Assembly (NCBI GenBank): GCA_947448105.1
Contig: CANFNE010000061.1
Span: 1-10,646 of the forward strand
Length of the DNA stretch: 10,646 bases
Direction: 5' to 3'
Origin: Burkholderiales bacterium
Lineage (GTDB): Bacteria > Pseudomonadota > Gammaproteobacteria > Burkholderiales > Burkholderiaceae_C
Below the pieces are notes generated by a model. The model saw only the letters and a list, made by a program, of their open reading frames with translations. It was not told where the DNA came from and did no database searches. Shown piece by piece: positions 6,072-10,646 of the stretch. Position 1 is the first letter of the stretch. Every line of letters begins with the position of its first letter. Both the position numbers and the translations under genes were made by a program.

Positions 6072-6580
6072 ACACCAACATCCACGCCATGGTGCGTGCC
6101 TTCCTTGTTCTGGTGCAAACACGCTGGGCACAGGTGAGTCCGCGCGAACAGCGCCTGGTGCGCGGCGCATTGGCGCTGCTGCTGCTGGCCCTGCTCTGGT
6201 TTGTGGCTGTGCGCCCCGCACTTGCCACGCTGCGCAGCGCGCAAAGCCAGGGCCCGCAACTGCGCGCGCAGTTGCAAGACATGCTGCAGCTCCAAGCCCA
6301 GGCGCAAGTGCTGCAAGCCCAGCCTGCGGCGCAAACCCAGGACAGCAAAAGCCTGCTCGAAGCCGCCCTGCCCACGCTGGGCGATACAGCGCGCATGTCG
6401 ATCTCCGGCGACCGCGCCAGCGTCACGCTCGAAGACAGCAGTGCCGACGCCCTGGCCCAGTGGCTGACCCAGGCGCGCCTGAACGCCCGCGCCCGTCCGC
6501 TGGAACTGCATCTGACCCAGAGCCAAGGGATTTGGAAGGGCCGCATCGTGCTGCAACTGCCCAGCCCTGCGGCACCCTGA
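6068..6580 (+). CDS. gspM: T2SS inner-membrane platform protein GspM
   Basis: GspM stabilises GspL and contacts GspC and GspE-bound GspL in the inner-membrane platform. The 170-residue product follows the family plan. The N-terminal cytoplasmic part ends in the typical SPREQRLVRGA motif (about 24-34). A single membrane helix follows (about 33-48), then a Gln-rich coiled coil (LRAQLQDMLQLQAQAQVLQAQ) and a small C-terminal ferredoxin-like domain with RMSISGDRASVTLEDSSADALAQWL. The length matches GspM (about 160-180). The start overlaps the end of gspL as ATGA, which indicates coupled translation of the two partners. The sequence is poorly conserved across the family, so the call rests on architecture, the PRE-R motif and position. 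Confidence 0.93.
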   Translation: MNTNIHAMVRAFLVLVQTRWAQVSPREQRLVRGALALLLLALLWFVAVRPALATLRSAQSQGPQLRAQLQDMLQLQAQAQVLQAQPAAQTQDSKSLLEAALPTLGDTARMSISGDRASVTLEDSSADALAQWLTQARLNARARPLELHLTQSQGIWKGRIVLQLPSPAAP

Positions 6581-6591
6581 TCGCTCCACGC

Positions 6592-7386
6592 ATGGCCCGA
6601 TCGTCCTCGCTATCGACCGCACGCGCTCCCTGGGCTTGGGCGCTTTCTGGCGCGGTGCTGGGCCTGTTGCTGGCCACTGTGTTGTTTGCCCCGGCGCTCT
6701 GGCTCGCGGGCCGGGTGCACACCGCAAGCGCAGGCCAAGTGCTGCTGCAAGACGCGCGCGGCACGGTGTGGAATGGTTCGAGCCAAGTCACCCTGACGGG
6801 CGGGCCCGGCAGCAGTGACAGCAGCGCCCTGCCCGGTCGCCTGGCCTGGCGCGTGCAGCCGGGCTGGGGCGCGTTGCAACTCTCTGTGTTTGCCGACTGC
6901 TGCATGCAAACCCCTTTGGTGCTGGACGTGCTACCGCGCTGGGGTGGCGTGCAAGTGCGCATGCAAGACCAGCGCTCGCAGTGGCCCGCGCTGCTGCTCA
7001 CCGGCCTGGGCACACCCTGGAACACCATTCGCGCCCAAGGCCAGTTGGCCTTGTCCAGCCAGGGCTTTGGCGTGCAGTGGCTGCATGGACGGTTGGCGCT
7101 GCAAGGCCAGTTGCAAGTGGACGCTATCGACATGGCCTCACGCCTGTCCACGCTGCGACCCATGGGCAGTTACCGCTTTGTGGTGACTGGAGGCGATACG
7201 CCGCGCCTGAACTTAAGCACCACCCAGGGCAGCCTGCAATTGCACGGCAGTGGCCAGTGGACCGACGGACGCTTGCGCTTTGAAGGCGAGGCCAGCGCGG
7301 CGCCTGAGCGCCAGGATGCGCTCTCCAATCTCTTGAACATCATCGGACGGCGCGAGGGCGCGCGCTCCATCATCAAAGTGGGTTGA
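6592..7386 (+). CDS. gspN: T2SS accessory protein GspN
   Basis: GspN is an accessory inner-membrane T2SS protein present in some systems; its exact role is not settled. The 264-residue product has one N-terminal membrane segment (about 13-39) and a periplasmic domain. It carries the family hallmark LLQDARGTVWNGSS (about 51-64), the LPGRLAWRVQP segment, and the C-terminal signature LLNIIGRREGARSIIKVG. Internal beta-strand pairs such as LHGRLALQGQLQVDAIDMAS fit the mostly beta fold. The frame is open upstream to 6460, but that part overlaps gspM and lacks membrane character. ATG 6592 lies 11 nt after the gspM stop and directly precedes the membrane segment. The gspD start follows 6 nt after its stop. 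Confidence 0.93.
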   Translation: MARSSSLSTARAPWAWALSGAVLGLLLATVLFAPALWLAGRVHTASAGQVLLQDARGTVWNGSSQVTLTGGPGSSDSSALPGRLAWRVQPGWGALQLSVFADCCMQTPLVLDVLPRWGGVQVRMQDQRSQWPALLLTGLGTPWNTIRAQGQLALSSQGFGVQWLHGRLALQGQLQVDAIDMASRLSTLRPMGSYRFVVTGGDTPRLNLSTTQGSLQLHGSGQWTDGRLRFEGEASAAPERQDALSNLLNIIGRREGARSIIKVG

Positions 7387-7392
7387 ACTTCT

Positions 7393-9510
7393 ATGACACC
7401 AACGCGTATTTCCCCCACCGCTTACGCCCCGGCGCGCACGCGCCTGCACGCCCTGCTTGCAGCCACCGTGCTGGCGGGCAGCGCCGCCACGTGGGTCCCG
7501 CAAGCCAGGGCACAGAACACCTCCGCCGCCCCTGCCGCAGCGCCCGCCAGCGCCAGCGCGGTGAAGCCGGGCGAGCCCCTCACACTGAACTTCAACAACG
7601 CCGAAATCGAGTCCGTGGCGCGCACGATGGGCCTGCTTTACGGCATGAACGTGGTGGTGGATCCGCGCGTCAAGGGCACCATGACCTTGGTCACCGAAAA
7701 ACCGGTGAACCGCACAACCGCCATGGCGCAGTTTTTGACCAGTCTGCGTCTGCAAGGTTTTACGATGGTGGAGTCGGCCGGGCTGTTCAAGGTCGTGCCT
7801 GAGGCCGACGCCAAACTGCAAAGTGCGGCGGTGGAAACCAACGACAGCGCGCCCAAGGGCGCCACCGGCGGCCAGATCGTGACGCAGATCTTCCGGCTCA
7901 ATTTCGAGTCGGCCGCCAACCTGGTAGCCGTGCTGCGCCCGCTGATCAGCCCTAACAACACCATCAACGCCAACCCCGGCAACAACGCGCTGGTGATTAC
8001 CGATTACGCCGACAACCTGCGGCGCATCGCACGCATCATTGCCGCCATGGACGTGTCCAACGCCACCGAGGTGGAGGTCATCGAGCTCAAGAACGCGATA
8101 GCTGTCGATCTGGCGCCGCTGGTGCTCAAACTCATGGACGCCAGCGGCGGACCTGGTGCGCCGGCCGGTGCGCCAGATACGGGTTTCAAAACCACGGTTA
8201 TTGCCGAGTCGCGCAGCAACACGCTGATCGTGCGCGCGGCCAACCCGGCGCGCGTGGCGCTGGTCAAGTCGCTGGTGGAAAAGCTCGACCAGCCCTCAAG
8301 CAAGAACAATGGCGAACTGGGTAATCTGCACGTGGTTTACCTGAAAAACGCCGACGCCACCAAGTTGGCCGCCACTTTGCGCGCCGCGCTCAGTGGCGCC
8401 GCCGTCAGCCCCCCACCGGGCGCTGGTGTCGGTGCCGCGCCAGGCACGGCGGCCCCCGCAGCCGCCACCTCGGGCGGCCAGGTGCAGGCCGACACGGCCA
8501 CCAACTCGCTCATCATCACCGCGCCCGACCCGCAGTACCGCCAATTGCGCGAGGTGATTGACCGCCTGGATGCGCGCCGGGCGCAGGTCTATGTGGAAAG
8601 CCTGATTGCGGAGGTCAGCGCCGACCGGGCCGCCGAATTTGGCGTGCAGTGGCAGGGCGCTTTGGGCAACAACGGCGACAACAATATTGGCCTGCTGGGC
8701 ACCAACTTCGGCGGAGCGGGGAAAAACATCATCAACCTGGCCACCGGCGGCGCCTCCGGCGCAGTGCTGCCAGGCAATGGCCTCAATGTCGGCGTGGCGC
8801 AGCAAACCAACGGCGTCTACGTGCTGGGCTTTTTAGCCCGGTTCCTGGAAACCACCGGAGCGGGCAATGTCTTGTCAACGCCCAATTTGCTCACCCTCGA
8901 CAACGAGGAGGCCAAGATCGTGATTGGCCAAAACGTGCCTTTTGTGACCGGCCAGTTCACCAATACCAACTCCGGCACCGGCTCGGTCAATCCGTTTCAA
9001 ACCATTGAGCGCAAGGACGTGGGCCTGACGCTCAAAGTCAAGCCGCAAATCAGCGAAAACGGCACCGTCAAGCTGACGATTTTCCAGGAAGTTTCCAGCG
9101 TGCAGGCCTCTACCGTCAACAACTCCAACGGACCGACCACCAACAAGCGCACGATTGAATCGAATGTGCTGGTAGACGACGGCTCGGTGGTGGTGCTAGG
9201 CGGCTTGCTGCAAGACGAATTTACCGGCAACGGCGACAAGGTTCCGGGCGTGAGCGACGTGCCGTTTTTCGGCAACCTGTTCAAGAGCGAAGGCCGCAGC
9301 CGCAAAAAGACGAACCTGATGGTGTTCCTGCGGCCAGTGGTGGTGCGTGACAGCGCCGCCACCGAGCGCCTGTCGCTGGACCGTTACGAGCAAATGCGCA
9401 GTGGCATGAAAGAGGCGCAGCCGGTGCCCGACGCCAAACTGCCCGTGAGCGAAGCGCCCGTACTGCCCGAAGCCGTGCCCGTGGCCCAGCCCAAGAAGGC
9501 CGCGCCCTGA
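7393..9510 (+). CDS. gspD: T2SS outer-membrane secretin GspD
   Basis: GspD forms the multimeric outer-membrane gate for folded T2SS substrates. The 705-residue precursor has a Sec signal peptide (hydrophobic core about 18-33, likely cleavage after ARA at 40). It is not a lipoprotein signal, since there is no lipobox. The N0 domain spans about 62-137 (LTLNFNNAEIESVARTMG onward). N1 is at about 161-220, N2 at about 222-300, and N3 at about 311-395, the last interrupted by a Gly/Ala/Pro-rich loop (336-362). The C-terminal secretin domain (about 396-652) includes ETTGAGNVLSTPNLLTLDNEEA, IGQNVPFVTG (511-520), VVVLGGLLQDE (599-609) and VPFFGNLFKSEG (623-634). It ends with the KKTNLMVFLRPVVV strand. 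The tail (655-705) is Pro/Ala/Lys-rich. Length is normal for GspD. The start lies 6 nt after gspN. Confidence 0.98.
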   Translation: MTPTRISPTAYAPARTRLHALLAATVLAGSAATWVPQARAQNTSAAPAAAPASASAVKPGEPLTLNFNNAEIESVARTMGLLYGMNVVVDPRVKGTMTLVTEKPVNRTTAMAQFLTSLRLQGFTMVESAGLFKVVPEADAKLQSAAVETNDSAPKGATGGQIVTQIFRLNFESAANLVAVLRPLISPNNTINANPGNNALVITDYADNLRRIARIIAAMDVSNATEVEVIELKNAIAVDLAPLVLKLMDASGGPGAPAGAPDTGFKTTVIAESRSNTLIVRAANPARVALVKSLVEKLDQPSSKNNGELGNLHVVYLKNADATKLAATLRAALSGAAVSPPPGAGVGAAPGTAAPAAATSGGQVQADTATNSLIITAPDPQYRQLREVIDRLDARRAQVYVESLIAEVSADRAAEFGVQWQGALGNNGDNNIGLLGTNFGGAGKNIINLATGGASGAVLPGNGLNVGVAQQTNGVYVLGFLARFLETTGAGNVLSTPNLLTLDNEEAKIVIGQNVPFVTGQFTNTNSGTGSVNPFQTIERKDVGLTLKVKPQISENGTVKLTIFQEVSSVQASTVNNSNGPTTNKRTIESNVLVDDGSVVVLGGLLQDEFTGNGDKVPGVSDVPFFGNLFKSEGRSRKKTNLMVFLRPVVVRDSAATERLSLDRYEQMRSGMKEAQPVPDAKLPVSEAPVLPEAVPVAQPKKAAP

Positions 9511-9511
9511 C

Positions 9512-10646
9512 ATGCGCTACCCGCTGCCCTACGCTTTCGCGCGCAGCCAGCAAGTGCTGCTGGAGGAAGACGCCCAGGGCCTGACCCTGCATGTGCAGCC
9601 GCTCTCGCTGGCCAGCGGCATTGCCGAAGCGCTGCGCAAATACCCGGTGCAGCATGTGCTTAGCCACGCAGCCCCTGCCCTGGCGCAGCGCATCAGCGCG
9701 GCCTATGCGCAAGGCGAGTCCAGCGCGGCAGCGGTGGTCAGCGAAGTGGAGGGTGAGGCTGATCTGAGCCGCATGATGCAAGAACTGCCGGCCATTGAAG
9801 ACCTGCTGGAAACGTCCGACGACGCGCCCATCATCCGCATGCTTAACGCCTTGCTCACGCAGGCCGCGCGCGACGGCGCCAGCGACATCCACATCGAGCC
9901 CTACGAGCGCCATTCGGTAGTGCGCTTTCGGGTGGACGGCAATCTGCGTGAGGTGGTGCAACCCAACCGCGCGCTGCACGCAGCCCTCATCTCGCGCTTG
10001 AAAATCATGGCCGAACTCGACATTGCCGAGCGCCGTCTGCCACAAGACGGTCGCATCTCGCTGCGCATTGGCACTCGCGCGGTGGATGTGCGCGTGAGCA
10101 CCCTGCCCAGCGCCCATGGCGAACGCGCGGTGCTGCGTCTGCTCGACAAAAGCGAGAGCAAACTCAGCCTGGAATCGGTGGGCATGCAGGGCGATGTGCT
10201 GGCGCGTTTTTCGCACCTGCTGGTGCAGCCCCACGGCATTATTTTGGTGACCGGCCCGACCGGCTCGGGCAAGACCACTACGCTCTACGCCGGACTGCAG
10301 CGGTTGGATACGCGCGGCAGCAACATCATGACGGTGGAAGACCCGATTGAGTACGAGTTGGCCGGCGTGGGCCAAACCCAGGTCAACACCAAGATCGACC
10401 TCACCTTTGCCAAAGCCCTGCGCGCCATATTGCGCCAGGACCCGGACGTGATCATGATCGGCGAGATTCGCGATTTTGAGACCGCACAAATCGCCATCCA
10501 GGCCTCGCTCACCGGCCACCTGGTGCTCGCCACCCTGCACACCAACGACGCCGCTCGCGCGGTGACGCGTCTGACCGACAGGGGCGTGGAGCCGTGTTTG
10601 CTCAGCTCGTCACTGTTGGGGGTGCTGGCCCAGCGCCTGGTGCGCA
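9512..10646 (+). CDS. gspE: T2SS ATPase GspE (partial, C-terminus missing)
   Basis: GspE is the cytoplasmic hexameric ATPase that drives pseudopilus assembly. The window contains 378 codons and ends within the gene. The N-terminal N1E-type region (1 to about 100) is followed by the conserved core: ASDIHIEPYE (123-132), the Arg-rich RFRVDGNLRE (138-147), and MAELDIAERRLPQDGRI (166-182). The catalytic motifs are intact: Walker A GPTGSGKT (248-255), Asp box MTVEDPIEYE (273-282), Walker B DVIMIGEIRD (312-321, with E318), and His box LATLHTND (339-346). The zinc-binding tetracysteine region would lie beyond the right edge. The QTQVN and IDLTFAKALRAILRQDP segments are strongly GspE-like rather than PilB-like. 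The start is 1 nt after the gspD stop; gspF would be expected next. Confidence 0.97.
   Translation, partial: MRYPLPYAFARSQQVLLEEDAQGLTLHVQPLSLASGIAEALRKYPVQHVLSHAAPALAQRISAAYAQGESSAAAVVSEVEGEADLSRMMQELPAIEDLLETSDDAPIIRMLNALLTQAARDGASDIHIEPYERHSVVRFRVDGNLREVVQPNRALHAALISRLKIMAELDIAERRLPQDGRISLRIGTRAVDVRVSTLPSAHGERAVLRLLDKSESKLSLESVGMQGDVLARFSHLLVQPHGIILVTGPTGSGKTTTLYAGLQRLDTRGSNIMTVEDPIEYELAGVGQTQVNTKIDLTFAKALRAILRQDPDVIMIGEIRDFETAQIAIQASLTGHLVLATLHTNDAARAVTRLTDRGVEPCLLSSSLLGVLAQRLVR

Noticed and set aside
4889..6727. 612-codon open frame on the minus strand opposite gspL and gspM
   Set aside because: Ala/Arg/Ser-rich with no domain-like pattern. It is antisense to well-recognised genes in high-GC DNA, where long spurious frames are expected.
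9281..10540. 419-codon open frame on the minus strand opposite gspD and gspE
   Set aside because: The plus strand encodes canonical secretin and ATPase motifs. The antisense product is His/Gln/Arg-rich shadow sequence.

Overview
This window is an almost complete type II secretion system (T2SS, general secretory pathway) locus from a high-GC proteobacterium. Coding is dense, with 1-4 nt gene overlaps and strongly G/C-ending codons. A short GspC encoded divergently, a GspN with the ARGTVW and LLN-IIGRR hallmarks, and a neighbouring pntA-type transhydrogenase gene together suggest a betaproteobacterium of the order Burkholderiales, probably Comamonadaceae. That placement is inferred from gene content and protein style, not from a marker gene.

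Layout. Positions 1-834 (minus) carry the N-terminal 278 codons of the NAD(P) transhydrogenase alpha subunit; the gene continues past the left edge. Positions 978-1427 (minus) carry gspC. A 131-nt divergent intergenic region (1428-1558) separates gspC from a plus-strand operon that runs to the right edge: gspG, gspH, gspI, gspJ, gspK, gspL, gspM, gspN, gspD and a gspE cut by the window end. Junctions are a 29-nt overlap (G/H), 4 nt (H/I), 1 nt (I/J), 4 nt (J/K), a 3-nt gap (K/L), a 4-nt overlap (L/M), and gaps of 11 nt (M/N), 6 nt (N/D) and 1 nt (D/E). This spacing indicates one polycistronic unit with translational coupling. gspF is not in the window and may follow gspE. No prepilin peptidase gene (gspO/pilD) is present.

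How the parts work together. GspE is the cytoplasmic ATPase. GspL, GspM and GspC form the inner-membrane platform with GspF (not seen). GspG (major) and GspH, I, J and K (minor) are pseudopilins that form the periplasmic pseudopilus. GspD is the outer-membrane secretin that exports folded proteins. GspN is an accessory inner-membrane protein found in some T2SS.

I found no mobile element, CRISPR array, RNA gene or clearly new system. The most notable non-coding signal is a perfect 12-bp inverted repeat with a 5-nt loop. It contains the gspG stop codon and lies inside the gspH leader, where it could help set the ratio of major to minor pseudopilins. Other points are a possible leaderless gspC transcript, a PDZ-less GspC, a low-complexity insert in GspJ, and a TACAAT box just before gspL.
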